The notes under the pieces were generated by a model. It did no database searches and was not told the DNA's origin. It saw nothing but the letters and a program-made list of their open reading frames with translations. 64,000 bases of DNA from Tenacibaculum agarivorans (GTDB taxonomy: Bacteria; Bacteroidota; Bacteroidia; Flavobacteriales; Flavobacteriaceae), in contig NZ_MSMP01000025.1 in NCBI RefSeq assembly GCF_001936575.1, forward strand, positions 1 through 64,000. The letters run 5' to 3'. The position numbers were made by a program, and so were the translations under genes. Shown one piece after another: positions 26,612-35,382 of the stretch (its first letter is position 1; the number at the start of each line of letters is the position of its first letter).

Positions 26612-27646
26612 ATGAAAAAACTGGTCTACTTGATGTGGTCTATCACCATACTGGCTTGTAGTAGTAGTCAAAATGCTACAACATCCAAAAATATTAACCG
26701 TAAAGCATCCTCAGAAAGTTATGCTCAAACAATTACTGCTGAAGATTTAAAAACACATCTTTATGTCTATGCCTCTGATGATTTTGAAGGTAGAAATACA
26801 GGAGAGCAAGGACAAAAAAAAGCAGTAAACTATCTTAAAGATTTTTATATTTCACAAGAAATAAAATCTCCACTGGGAGAAGACACCTACTTTCAACATG
26901 TTCCTTCTGCTTTTCTAAATAAAAAACGTAGACGTTTTCAATTAAAAGATTCTGAAAATGTTTTGGCCTATATTAAAGGAACTGAGAAGCCTGATGAAAT
27001 TGTTGTTATTTCCGCACACTTAGATCATGAGGGTATTAAAAATGGAAAAATTTATAATGGTGCAGACGATGATGGTTCTGGAACCGTAGCTATTTTAGAA
27101 ATAGCACAAGCATTTAAAAAAGCTGCAAAAGAAGGTAATGGTCCCAAAAGATCAATCTTATTCTTACATGTAACAGGAGAAGAAAAAGGACTACTAGGAT
27201 CTAAATATTATACAGAAAATCCTGTTTTTCCTTTGAAAAATACAGTAACTGATTTAAATATTGATATGATTGGTAGAGTTGATGATCGCCATAAAGAAGA
27301 CCCGAATTATATCTATTTGATTGGATCTGATAGATTAAGTACTGAGCTTCATAATTTATCCGAAGAAGTAAATACTAAATACACCAATATAAAGTTAAAT
27401 TACAGATACAATCGCAAGAGCGATCCAAATTTATTTTACTATCGTTCAGATCATTATAATTTCGCTAAACATAACATACCTGTTATTTTCTATTTTAATG
27501 GAATTCATGCTGATTATCATAAACCAACAGATACTCCTGATAAAATCAATTATGAGTTGTTAGAAAAAAGAACTCGTTTAATTTTCCACACTGCTTGGGA
27601 GGTTGCTAATAGAGAAAATCGTTTAATTGTGGATAAAGCAAACTAA
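26612..27646 (+). CDS. M28-family zinc peptidase lipoprotein
   Basis: A 344-residue aminopeptidase-like enzyme, lipid-anchored through Cys16 (lipobox ILAC). The di-zinc site of family M28 is complete: His136 and Asp152 (ISAHLDH, ADDDGSG), general base/ligand Glu190-Glu191 (TGEEKG), Asp218 (NIDMIG) and His303 (DYHKPTDT). It probably trims N-terminal residues from peptides in the envelope. Single gene with its own terminator. Confidence 0.95.
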   Translation: MKKLVYLMWSITILACSSSQNATTSKNINRKASSESYAQTITAEDLKTHLYVYASDDFEGRNTGEQGQKKAVNYLKDFYISQEIKSPLGEDTYFQHVPSAFLNKKRRRFQLKDSENVLAYIKGTEKPDEIVVISAHLDHEGIKNGKIYNGADDDGSGTVAILEIAQAFKKAAKEGNGPKRSILFLHVTGEEKGLLGSKYYTENPVFPLKNTVTDLNIDMIGRVDDRHKEDPNYIYLIGSDRLSTELHNLSEEVNTKYTNIKLNYRYNRKSDPNLFYYRSDHYNFAKHNIPVIFYFNGIHADYHKPTDTPDKINYELLEKRTRLIFHTAWEVANRENRLIVDKAN

Positions 27647-27668
27647 ATAGTATTAGAAACATACAATT

Positions 27669-27698
27669 AAAAACTCGCTGAATCGCGAGTTTTTTTTA
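27669..27698 (+). terminator. Terminator of the M28 peptidase gene
   Basis: AAAAACTCGC pairs perfectly with GCGAGTTTTT around a 6-nt loop, then more T residues. Confidence 0.9.
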
Positions 27699-27722
27699 TT
27701 TTTAACAGAAACTAATCAACTT

Positions 27723-28085
27723 ATGGAAGTACTCATCAAAATACTTATTGGAATCATTGCCGTATTCCATCTTTACATTTTATGGTTTGAAATGTTTGCT
27801 TGGGAAACTAGAGGACGAAAAGTTTTTAGAAACTTCCCTAGCGACTTATTTCCCAAAACGAAAACTTTAGCGGCAAACCAAGGATTATACAACGGTTTTT
27901 TAGCTGCAGGTTTAATTTGGACTTTTTTTATCAGTAATCTAGAATGGAGAACTAATATTTCTATATTCTTTTTAGCTTGTGTTGCAATTGCTGGTATTTA
28001 TGGTGCATATTCAGCAAGTAAAAAAATATTTTTTGTGCAAGGCTTACCTGCTATAATAGCTTTAGTATTGATTCTATTGAAGTAA
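27723..28085 (+). CDS. DUF1304 family membrane protein
   Basis: A 120-residue protein with four membrane helices and the DUF1304 features HLYILWFEMFAWETRGRKVF and NQGLYNGFLAAGLIW. Function of the family is not known. Single gene, convergent with the AlkD-like gene. Confidence 0.9.
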   Translation: MEVLIKILIGIIAVFHLYILWFEMFAWETRGRKVFRNFPSDLFPKTKTLAANQGLYNGFLAAGLIWTFFISNLEWRTNISIFFLACVAIAGIYGAYSASKKIFFVQGLPAIIALVLILLK

Positions 28086-28090
28086 ACTCT

Positions 28091-28155
28091 GTCATTATAA
28101 AATCTATTAATTTGATGTAATTTATACAAAATTGCTTCATAAGATTTGTAATGAC
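28091..28155. repeat. Interrupted inverted repeat between convergent genes
   Basis: GTCATTATAAAATCT and AGATTTGTAATGAC are near-complementary arms separated by 36 bases. Probably a weak shared termination structure; the right arm reaches the last coding bases' flank of the minus-strand gene. Confidence 0.4.
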
Positions 28156-28160
28156 ATTTA

Positions 28161-28961
28161 TTATTTGTTTATTGTTCGTAATCCCCTTTTTATTATATAA
28201 GCTGTTTCTTTTGTATTAGATTCAATTTCCCATTGTTTACATACAGAAACTACCCAATCTGACTTAGACTTACTGGCATCATTTAACCAATTCGCCACTG
28301 CATCTCTTACATATTTAGAACTATCTGACTTCAAAGGCTCCAATAATGACATACCTTTTTCTGGATTTTCCTGAAACTCAGCTATCTTTTTAGTCCAAAC
28401 ACCAACAGGGCGTAGCGCTTCTACAGCAAATCTTCTAATATTTTCATCTTCACTAGAGGTCCATTTTGTTAGTATAGAAATAGCTATATCTAAATCGGTA
28501 ATCATTCGTTCTTTAGTTGCAAAAATCACTACTTCTCTTACTCCAAAGTGAGAATCTGCAGCGTATTGTTGCATTATTGGTAATAACTCAACAACTTCAT
28601 CATAATGTAAACTTTCTGCCCAACACGACCAACATCTAACCACATCCGAAGTATGAGCTTTCAATTTTTCATATACTTCAATATCTTTTGTCTGAATTCC
28701 AAAAGTCTGACCAATAACTTTTGTTGTACTATTAGCCGTTGGTTTCTTTTGTGCATTAACTGCATGCTCAAAGTCAGAAAACCATGTTTCTTTTCCGATT
28801 TGTTTCAAAACTAACTGCAATAAAGCTAATTGATCAACAGCTAACCATTCTATTAGATTTTTAGTTTCTACTATTCCTTTACTTAGATATTCAACAACCT
28901 CAGGATTCAAATCTTTAGTACTTCTTGCCCCTTTTCTATTTAAAATATGTTCTGGTATCAT
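28161..28961 (-). CDS. DNA alkylation repair-like HEAT-repeat protein (AlkD-related)
   Basis: A 266-residue, all-helical protein resembling the DNA alkylation repair (AlkC/AlkD) HEAT-repeat family: helical repeats such as WAESLHYDEVVELLPIM, FGVREVVIFATKERMI, IRRFAVEALRPVGVW and SKYVRDAVANWLND. AlkD enzymes remove N3/N7-alkylated bases; key aromatic residues of the DNA-binding cleft are plausible (several Trp), but activity cannot be assured from sequence. It follows a terminator that separates it from the SRPBCC gene upstream. Confidence 0.82.
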   Translation of the reverse strand: MIPEHILNRKGARSTKDLNPEVVEYLSKGIVETKNLIEWLAVDQLALLQLVLKQIGKETWFSDFEHAVNAQKKPTANSTTKVIGQTFGIQTKDIEVYEKLKAHTSDVVRCWSCWAESLHYDEVVELLPIMQQYAADSHFGVREVVIFATKERMITDLDIAISILTKWTSSEDENIRRFAVEALRPVGVWTKKIAEFQENPEKGMSLLEPLKSDSSKYVRDAVANWLNDASKSKSDWVVSVCKQWEIESNTKETAYIIKRGLRTINK

Positions 28962-28973
28962 TAATTTGATTGC

Positions 28974-29014
28974 AAAAAGAAGAGCATTCTCTATGGAGTT
29001 GCTCTTCGTTTTTT
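28974..29014 (-). terminator. Terminator of the SRPBCC/GyrI gene
   Basis: GAAGAGCA and TGCTCTTC form a stem flanked by A and T tracts; on the minus strand it ends in CTTTTTG just past the stop codon at 29027. Confidence 0.8.
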
Positions 29015-29026
29015 ATTAAAATTACT

Positions 29027-29947
29027 TTATAAAATAGGCATACTAATATCCGTAACTAATTCTTCGGGTACAGTAGTCGATGGATCATTATGATAAACTT
29101 CTAAAGGAAAAGCTTTTTTATTTTTCTTAAACTCTTTATTTCGTTCCATCATCATGATTGCAGACCAAGCATTTCCTAAATGATCATATTTTCCTTTATG
29201 TCTAACCGTATGTACCTTATTCTTTGCTAATGTTCCATAAAAAAAGTTTTCAGGAAGATTTTCTGGTTCTGAGTTTACAGGAAATCCAGCAACATAGACC
29301 ACTTTATCTTTAACTACATCAAACTTTTGATATTCAGAAAAAGGCAACCCTGAAACTTCAAGATTATTCTTTCCTATAAATTCGTTCAACTCAGTAAAGT
29401 CTTTTTCCATCGCTTTATCTATGTTAGAAAAAGGTGTTGTAGTTTTTATTCCAATAAAGTTACAGCCATCAAAATTATGATCTCCAACAAACTCTAAGTT
29501 ACTATGAATTTTTCCTTCTTCAAGCTCTTCTTTTAACATTTTTAATCCTCTATCATAATCCATTCCAATGTAAATTTCCATAGACTTTTTCATCCAAAAC
29601 ATAAAAAACGGAAGTGAGCTATTCATTAACCAACTTACTTCGGTTCCTTCTGCAGCATCATTCAATTTAAAATATACCTTAGCTTTAGATTTCCATGGTT
29701 TTAAAAAAGTTAAATCATAATCAATTTCATTATCTTTTTCTGCTACCACTTTCATTTCTCCACTTCCTACTCGCTTTCCATCCCACTTATAATATTTTCC
29801 ATCTGCTTGAAAATCTAATTTTGCTTCTGGTTCACAAATTAACCAAGGTGACCAATTTTTCCAATTATGGAAATCTGATAAAAAGGTTTTAACCTTTTCT
29901 TTTGGAGCATTAATAGTAATACTTTTTGTTACATTCATTTTTGGCAT
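29027..29947 (-). CDS. SRPBCC domain fused to a GyrI-like effector-binding domain
   Basis: A 306-residue cytosolic protein of two ligand-binding domains. Residues 1-145 are a START/SRPBCC (polyketide cyclase-like) domain (SITINAPKEKVKTFLSDFHNWKNWSPW). Residues about 150-306 are a GyrI/AraC-effector-binding domain (FIGIKTTTPFSN, YVAGFPVNSEP, GKYDHLGNAWSAI). This fusion is found in several bacteria; the ligand is unknown. DUF1569, holA and DUF4345 genes lie upstream on the same strand. Confidence 0.85.
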   Translation of the reverse strand: MPKMNVTKSITINAPKEKVKTFLSDFHNWKNWSPWLICEPEAKLDFQADGKYYKWDGKRVGSGEMKVVAEKDNEIDYDLTFLKPWKSKAKVYFKLNDAAEGTEVSWLMNSSLPFFMFWMKKSMEIYIGMDYDRGLKMLKEELEEGKIHSNLEFVGDHNFDGCNFIGIKTTTPFSNIDKAMEKDFTELNEFIGKNNLEVSGLPFSEYQKFDVVKDKVVYVAGFPVNSEPENLPENFFYGTLAKNKVHTVRHKGKYDHLGNAWSAIMMMERNKEFKKNKKAFPLEVYHNDPSTTVPEELVTDISMPIL

Positions 29948-30012
29948 GACAATAGAATTTAGTTTTTATAAAGTTATAAAAATCATAGAAATACAATCTT
30001 TCAAAAGATAAA

Positions 30013-30465
30013 TTAAACTCCAAATTGATTTAAGTGATGATTTATATGCTTATAAAATAGATTATTCCATTCTTCTTTGTTTAGTTTCCCGAATGAATGT
30101 GATTCTTTCCCATCAAAATGAGCTTCTCCTAATTCTTGTGTTTTTTGTATGTAACTAATCAGTTGATTTTTCTCATTTTCAAAATTACGTTCATCTGTGA
30201 CTAGAAAATAAGGAGCTGTTCTTCCGTTTTTAGGATATGGTTTCTCTGAAACTACTTGATTTTTAACAAATAGTTTAATGAAAAATTTTGCAACAGCATT
30301 TGGTTTTGGATGTTTATCGGTAAATACGGTTTCATAAGACACTGAACAATGTGCCATCATTTGTCCAACATTCATTTTTCCCCAACTTGGCTGTGTTTCT
30401 GTAGTAAGATTATTAATTCTTCCAATAATCTCGTCGGTTACTTCCTTAGTAAAGATGTTTTTCAT
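30013..30465 (-). CDS. DUF1569 (DinB-superfamily) protein
   Basis: A 150-residue helical-bundle protein with the DUF1569 features WGKMNVGQMMAHCSVSYE near the N-terminus and the C-terminal HINHHLNQFG. The His residues at those positions form the metal site of the DinB/YfiT fold. Substrate unknown; related folds transfer thiols. It starts 17 nt downstream of holA, so probably the same transcript. Confidence 0.85.
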   Translation of the reverse strand: MKNIFTKEVTDEIIGRINNLTTETQPSWGKMNVGQMMAHCSVSYETVFTDKHPKPNAVAKFFIKLFVKNQVVSEKPYPKNGRTAPYFLVTDERNFENEKNQLISYIQKTQELGEAHFDGKESHSFGKLNKEEWNNLFYKHINHHLNQFGV

Positions 30466-30482
30466 GATAAGCGTATTATGAG

Positions 30483-31484
30483 TTAGTGTAATATTTTAAA
30501 AATTAGTTCCTTCAAAATATCTGCTTGAGTTTGATTAGCACCAACACCTTTACTTTTAACATCTGCATCTCTTAAAAAGTTAATAATCTGAGATACCTTT
30601 CGCATTGGGTAATTTCTTGCCGCCGTCACATAATCATCAACAAAATAAGGGCTAACCCCTAAAGCTCTAGCTACTGAAGCTTTAGATTTATCTTTTAATC
30701 CATGATACATTAACATTTGTGTGAAAAAGCTATTCAACAACGAGATAGTCATTACCAATGGATTATTTTTTGGATTTTGGCTAAAATAGTTAATAATTCT
30801 ATTTGCCTTTACAACATCCTTATTCCCAACAGCTTTCCTTAACTCAAAATTATTAAAATCTTTAGAAATCCCTATATTTTCTTCAATATGATTTGGATTT
30901 ATTATAGTGGCCTCTGGTAACACTGAAGTTAGTTTATTTAACTCATTACTAATCTTACTTAAATCTGTTCCTAAAAACTCAACTAACATTTGAGCTGCTT
31001 TGGGTTCTATCGTATATTTCTTCCCTTTAAGCACCTTAATAATCCAGTCTCCTACTTGATTTTCGTATAATTTTTTGCTTTCAAATAATACTCCTGTTTT
31101 TGCTACAGCTTTGTATACTTTTTTTCTTTTATCGAGCTTTTTATACTTATAGTTAAAAACTAATATTGTTGATTGTTGTGGATTTGTTGCATAACTTTCT
31201 AACTTATCTATTGTTCTGCTTAAATCTTGAGCTTCTTTAACTATGATAACTTGATGCTCTGCCATCATCGGAAAACGTTTGGCAGAAGCTACAATTTCAT
31301 CTATACTTACATCTCTTCCATACATTACCATTTGATTGAATCCCTTTTCAGATTCATCTAAGATTGTATTCTCTATAAAATCAGAAATTTTATCTATATA
31401 ATAAGGCTCTTCTCCCATCAAAAAATAGATAGGTTTTAGTTTACCTTGTTTAATATCATCAACAATTTGTTTTACTTCATTCAT
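30483..31484 (-). CDS. holA: DNA polymerase III subunit delta
   Basis: Clamp-loader subunit that opens the beta sliding clamp. From ATG 31484 it has 333 residues (MNEVKQIVDDIKQGKLKPIYFLMGEEPYYIDKI), the normal length; an upstream GTG at 31535 would overlap the DUF4345 gene and add 17 unrelated residues. The N-terminal clamp-contact and AAA+-like domain and the C-terminal collar domain (RALGVSPYFVDDYVTAARNY) are recognisable. It begins 5 nt after the stop of the DUF4345 gene. Confidence 0.95.
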   Translation of the reverse strand: MNEVKQIVDDIKQGKLKPIYFLMGEEPYYIDKISDFIENTILDESEKGFNQMVMYGRDVSIDEIVASAKRFPMMAEHQVIIVKEAQDLSRTIDKLESYATNPQQSTILVFNYKYKKLDKRKKVYKAVAKTGVLFESKKLYENQVGDWIIKVLKGKKYTIEPKAAQMLVEFLGTDLSKISNELNKLTSVLPEATIINPNHIEENIGISKDFNNFELRKAVGNKDVVKANRIINYFSQNPKNNPLVMTISLLNSFFTQMLMYHGLKDKSKASVARALGVSPYFVDDYVTAARNYPMRKVSQIINFLRDADVKSKGVGANQTQADILKELIFKILH

Positions 31485-31489
31485 ACATT

Positions 31490-31873
31490 TTACATGTTTA
31501 AATTGCCGTATTTCTTTAGATTGTATATTCCCCACAACATGGTTAAGAATTCTAAAATTGTAGCAATTAAAAATTGAACAGATACTCCATCAACTACAAT
31601 ACTAATAGATCTACCAAAAGCTAATCCTTCCATAAATACAATATTAGACAATGTTGCTGATTTCCATAATTCTTCCTTCCAAACTCCTATGAGCCAAAAT
31701 ACTCCAAGAAAAATATATAGCCCCATAATGGCTCTAAAAATATTTTTCAATTCTAAACTCTCCACTTCAAATCCAAATACATTAGGCAATATTTTGGATG
31801 GATTAAAACCATATACGAAACTAACACAAATAACTACAACTGCTGAAATAATTAATTGAAGTTTTTTAGGCAT
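31490..31873 (-). CDS. DUF4345 family membrane protein
   Basis: A 127-residue protein with four membrane helices and the DUF4345 pattern (FGFEVESLELKNIFRAIMGLY, GLAFGRSISIVVDG). Function unknown. First gene of the run leading to holA; divergent from the HsdR-N-like gene. Confidence 0.8.
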   Translation of the reverse strand: MPKKLQLIISAVVVICVSFVYGFNPSKILPNVFGFEVESLELKNIFRAIMGLYIFLGVFWLIGVWKEELWKSATLSNIVFMEGLAFGRSISIVVDGVSVQFLIATILEFLTMLWGIYNLKKYGNLNM

Positions 31874-31901
31874 ACTTTTCTCAACTGGTATTGAATTTGA
31901 T

Positions 31902-31909
31902 TATTTTTG
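31902..31909 (+). promoter_or_regulatory. -7 element of the HsdR-N-like gene; probable leaderless start
   Basis: TATTTTTG ends only 4 nt before ATG 31914. Transcription would begin at or next to the start codon. Confidence 0.55.
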
Positions 31910-31913
31910 ATTG

Positions 31914-32357
31914 ATGGAAAAACTAAATTTACCTTCCTACCCGTTTAGGATCAAAAGTAATGAAAAACATCACCTTATTTTTGATGAAATAAGAAAAAAA
32001 TATATTGTTTTAACGCCTGAAGAATGGGTTAGACAACACTTTGTGAGATTTTTAATTGATGAAAAAAAATACCCAACTTCTTTAATTGCCATTGAGAAGC
32101 AACTCACTATTAACAATTTAAAAAAGCGAAGTGATATTTTAGTTTTTAATTCGGATGGTTCTCCTGATATTATAGTGGAATGTAAGGCTCCTAAAGTGAA
32201 AATTACACAAGCTACTTTTGATCAGATTGCTAGGTACAATTTAAAATTAGAAGCTAATTATTTAATTGTTACTAATGGCTTGCAGCATTATTTTTGTACA
32301 CTAGATCACAAAAATGAAAATTATATTTTTTTAAAAGATATTCCTTCGTACAAGTAA
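31914..32357 (+). CDS. Stand-alone type I restriction HsdR N-terminal-like protein
   Basis: A 147-residue protein equal to the N-terminal PD-(D/E)XK nuclease domain of HsdR-type restriction subunits. The active-site pattern is visible: KKRSDILVFN (Asp), then DIIVECKAPKV (Glu-x-Lys), with the following ITQATFDQIARYN helix. No HsdM, HsdS or helicase domain is present. A lone copy next to holA recurs in Flavobacteria, so a housekeeping role in DNA metabolism is as likely as defence. The start is ATG 31914, not the TTG one codon before. Confidence 0.88.
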   Translation: MEKLNLPSYPFRIKSNEKHHLIFDEIRKKYIVLTPEEWVRQHFVRFLIDEKKYPTSLIAIEKQLTINNLKKRSDILVFNSDGSPDIIVECKAPKVKITQATFDQIARYNLKLEANYLIVTNGLQHYFCTLDHKNENYIFLKDIPSYK

Positions 32358-32373
32358 CTTGTCTAGATAAAAA

Positions 32374-33075
32374 TTAATATCTATAATCAATTAATTTATA
32401 TCCTTCTCCTCGTACATTTACGATAGATAAGTTTTCATCAAATTTCAGATACTTTCTTAACTTGGTAATATATACATCCATGCTTCTAGATGTATAATAA
32501 TTGTAGTCATCCCAAATTTTAGTTAAAGCAATTTCTTTAGGCATGATGTCATTTTTATATTCATTTAAAAAACTGAGTAGTTTACTTTCCTTTGGAGTTA
32601 GCTTCCTAGGTTTTTCATTTTTAAATGTCAATTGACGTAATTTAGAATTGAAAGAAAAATTACCAATAGTTGTTTCTAACTTAACTTGATGTTGGTTATC
32701 ACTATCTTTAAGTTGTAGCACTAATTTGATCTTTTGAATTAGAAGCTCAGACGAAAAAGGTTGTTTTAAACAATTATCTACCAACCCTAATTCAAAAGCT
32801 CTAATAGCATTATGTAAAACTACACCATTAGTTAAAAATATAATAGGTATTAAATTATCTACTTTTCTTATTTTATTAAGTAATAAAGAGTTATTTTTTA
32901 TGACCAAGTCTTCATCGATTACACATAAATCAAATGAGTTACTTTTAAATACCGTTAATGCTTCTACAGCATCACTAGCGTAGGTTACTTGATATCCTAA
33001 AAGTGATAAATAGTCTTTTAATACCATACCAAAGTCTACATTTTTCTCAACTAGTAGTATTTTTGCATCTGTCAT
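32374..33075 (-). CDS. OmpR-family response regulator with degenerate receiver
   Basis: A 233-residue paralogue of the regulator at 37484-38185, of identical length and with the same winged-helix output domain (LTPKESKLLSFLNEYKND, SRSMDVYITKLRKYL). The receiver has lost part of its phosphorylation site: the acidic pair Asp11-Asp12 of the paralogue is Lys11-Asn12 here, while Asp54 and Thr82 remain, and Lys104 is followed by Gln (KQPF) rather than directly by the conserved Pro. It has no adjacent kinase. It is probably controlled without classical phosphorylation, or by heterodimerising with its paralogue. Confidence 0.9.
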   Translation of the reverse strand: MTDAKILLVEKNVDFGMVLKDYLSLLGYQVTYASDAVEALTVFKSNSFDLCVIDEDLVIKNNSLLLNKIRKVDNLIPIIFLTNGVVLHNAIRAFELGLVDNCLKQPFSSELLIQKIKLVLQLKDSDNQHQVKLETTIGNFSFNSKLRQLTFKNEKPRKLTPKESKLLSFLNEYKNDIMPKEIALTKIWDDYNYYTSRSMDVYITKLRKYLKFDENLSIVNVRGEGYKLIDYRY

Positions 33076-33267
33076 AAAAATTCCGTTTTCAAATTGTAGT
33101 TTCTATTCATCTGGCTTTAACATCCGACTAAAGCTCTATAGTTATACTACAAGTGAACCCTAAAAACTCCTACCTCAAAGACTAAAAAAAAACGTTTTCT
33201 TATACTATGTTAATTTTTAAGGTTTAAATTTTAAAACTTCTTTAGTTTTTAAATCATTTTATTGATG

Positions 33268-33275
33268 TAAGTTTG
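33268..33275 (+). promoter_or_regulatory. -7 element of the GT2 gene; probable leaderless start
   Basis: TAAGTTTG ends 5 nt before the TTG start at 33281, so the mRNA would begin at or near a TTG codon. Confidence 0.5.
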
Positions 33276-33280
33276 CTGAC

Positions 33281-34279
33281 TTGAAAACAGCTGTAGTCAT
33301 ATTAAATTGGAATGGTAAACAACTATTAGAGCAATTTTTACCTTCTATTATTGCATTTAGCTCCGAAGAGTCAGAAGTATATGTTGCTGATAATGCATCA
33401 ACAGATGATTCTATACAATACGTAAAAGAAAATTTCCCTTCAGTTCATATTGTTGTTAACAAACAAAACGGAGGATATGCAAAAGGATATAACGATGCTT
33501 TACAACATATAAATGCTGACATTTATTGTTTAATTAATTCTGATATTGAAGTTACTAAAAACTGGCTTACACCTGTTTTACAACTTTTTAAACAGGAAGA
33601 GAATACTGCTATCATTCAACCTAAACTTTTAGATTACAAAGACAAATCTAAATTTGAATATGCAGGAGCTGGTGGAGGTTATGTGGATTTTTTCGGTTAT
33701 CCTTATTGTAGGGGAAGAATCTTTAATGACTTGGAAAAAGATGAAAATCAATTTAACGATACTACTGATATTTTTTGGGCTTCTGGAGCATGCTTTTTCG
33801 TAAGAAGTGCTGTTTTCCATCAATTGAATGGTTTCGATGAAGATTACTTTGCTCATCAAGAAGAAATAGATTTATGCTGGAGGGCTCAAAATGAAGGTTT
33901 TTCTGTTAAATTTGTAGGTGCTTCAACAGTATATCATGTTGGTGGTGCCACATTACAAGAATCTAATCCAACTAAAACCTATTTAAATTTTAGAAATAGT
34001 TTATTTACTATTCTTAAAAATGTACCAAGTAAATATTTGTTTACCGTTATTTTAGCTCGTTTAGTTTTAGACGGAGTAGCTGGTTTAAAATTTATAGTAG
34101 AGCTGAGACCTATCCACACATGGTCTGTATTAAAAGCACATCTAAGCTTTTATAAAAATTGCACCCGATTCATTAAGAAAAGACGTCAGATTCAACGAAA
34201 ATCAAACTATAGTATTCATACTTCAGTTGTATGGCAACATTTTATTTTACAGGTACGAAAATTTTCAAATTTAAAATAG
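33281..34279 (+). CDS. Family 2 glycosyltransferase
   Basis: A 332-residue GT-A fold transferase of the rhamnosyltransferase-like kind. VVILNWNGKQLLEQFLPSI, the Asp of VADNASTDDS, the metal motif NSDIEVT, ASGACFFVRS and the base-bearing HQEEIDLCWRA are all present. It transfers a sugar from a nucleotide donor to a surface polysaccharide or lipid. TTG is the only sensible start (MKTAVVILNWNG). C-terminal residues 250-330 are basic and amphipathic, fitting membrane association. Single gene. Confidence 0.94.
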   Translation: MKTAVVILNWNGKQLLEQFLPSIIAFSSEESEVYVADNASTDDSIQYVKENFPSVHIVVNKQNGGYAKGYNDALQHINADIYCLINSDIEVTKNWLTPVLQLFKQEENTAIIQPKLLDYKDKSKFEYAGAGGGYVDFFGYPYCRGRIFNDLEKDENQFNDTTDIFWASGACFFVRSAVFHQLNGFDEDYFAHQEEIDLCWRAQNEGFSVKFVGASTVYHVGGATLQESNPTKTYLNFRNSLFTILKNVPSKYLFTVILARLVLDGVAGLKFIVELRPIHTWSVLKAHLSFYKNCTRFIKKRRQIQRKSNYSIHTSVVWQHFILQVRKFSNLK

Positions 34280-34321
34280 CTCTTTCATTTCAATTCTGGC
34301 TAAAAGTTTTATACTAACAAC

Positions 34322-34750
34322 CTAGATTCCTAATGTTATTAAATGTTTTACTTTATGATATACTAAAGAAGCTTTAATACATTTTTTCAGTTCTTCTTCT
34401 GGTATTTTTTCATCTAAATAAAAAACTACAGCTCTTTTTCCTTCATATTGAAATGTATCATTAAAAACTAATCTAAAGGTGTTTACCAATCTACTTGTGC
34501 ATTGAAAATACATTCCATATTGATTTGGTTTTTTCTCTTTCCAATCCATTCGTAATGTGCTTCCATTTTTCGTAACAAAACTAGGTTCACCCCATTTTAA
34601 CGTTTCTTGAATTTCAGTAATTTCTTCAGATTCTTTCGCAGTTTTTATTACTAGTTCTCTGAGAAACTGCATTTTTTCTCGAACAAAATCAGGATAAGCA
34701 TCAAAGATTTTCTCAACTTTTGGATCTGAAATTAAATTAAAATGAGTCAT
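34322..34750 (-). CDS. DUF1801 family protein
   Basis: A 142-residue YdhG-like protein (ETLKWGEPSFVTKNG, GMYFQCTSRLVNTFR). The family has a ligand- or metal-chaperone-like fold of unsettled role. Isolated on the minus strand, 131 nt downstream of the effector-binding gene. Confidence 0.85.
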   Translation of the reverse strand: MTHFNLISDPKVEKIFDAYPDFVREKMQFLRELVIKTAKESEEITEIQETLKWGEPSFVTKNGSTLRMDWKEKKPNQYGMYFQCTSRLVNTFRLVFNDTFQYEGKRAVVFYLDEKIPEEELKKCIKASLVYHKVKHLITLGI

Positions 34751-34881
34751 TTTTTTATTTGGAAAATTATTTAAAATGAGATCTAAAAAATATTTTATTC
34801 TAACCTATATTGAGTAACAGTCGAAAGGTTTGTAATGATTATTCTTTAGATCCCATACAATGAATTGTGTTTTTGTTTATT

Positions 34882-35343
34882 TTATGATTTAGTAGCTATT
34901 AAGATACTTACTTTGGTTTCTTCATCTTGTCCAATACCAGATTGATACACCTCAAAATCTGCTGAGTACCTTCTATCTAAATCAGACTTCCAGATTTCCA
35001 TCCATTTATTGTACACTATACCATCATTCAATTTTCCTTCTGCAATAAACTCTTCATATGAACTTTCTGGAATATCTAATTTTATTAAGTCCGTTAAAAT
35101 TTCGTTCTTAGCATCGACTTTACACCCAATATACATATCATAAGCTCCCATGTAATCGCTTTCGTAATTTGTATATACTGCATAAATTTTATCGTCTAAT
35201 TTATTTGGAATTTTGTCACTAATATTTTCAGACATAAACTTTTCCCATAAAGCAGGGATATCCTTGGCAGCTTGCATGTCTACATTAGTTGTTCTCGTTT
35301 TAATTCCTACTATTGCAAACGCATTGATTTGTGTTGATTTCAT
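34882..35343 (-). CDS. GyrI-like effector-binding protein
   Basis: A 153-residue stand-alone AraC-type effector-binding (GyrI/Cass2-like) domain: AIVGIKTRTTN at the start, IYAVYTNYESDYMGAYDMYIGC in the middle and RRYSADFEVYQSG near the end. These bind small, often cationic or drug-like molecules. It follows the WYL regulator by 39 nt and also has a possible promoter of its own (35367-35374), so it may be a target of that regulator. Confidence 0.85.
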   Translation of the reverse strand: MKSTQINAFAIVGIKTRTTNVDMQAAKDIPALWEKFMSENISDKIPNKLDDKIYAVYTNYESDYMGAYDMYIGCKVDAKNEILTDLIKLDIPESSYEEFIAEGKLNDGIVYNKWMEIWKSDLDRRYSADFEVYQSGIGQDEETKVSILIATKS

Positions 35344-35366
35344 TTTTATTATTTTTAATTACAACA

Positions 35367-35374
35367 CAAACTTA
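35367..35374 (-). promoter_or_regulatory. Putative -7 element of the effector-binding gene
   Basis: On the minus strand TAAGTTTG, fitting TAnnTTTG, 23 nt before the start codon at 35343. Confidence 0.4.
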
Positions 35375-35382
35375 AAGTAGCA

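Noticed and set aside
31914..32357. Type I restriction system
   Set aside because: Only an HsdR N-terminal-like domain exists; no helicase, methylase or specificity gene in the neighbourhood.
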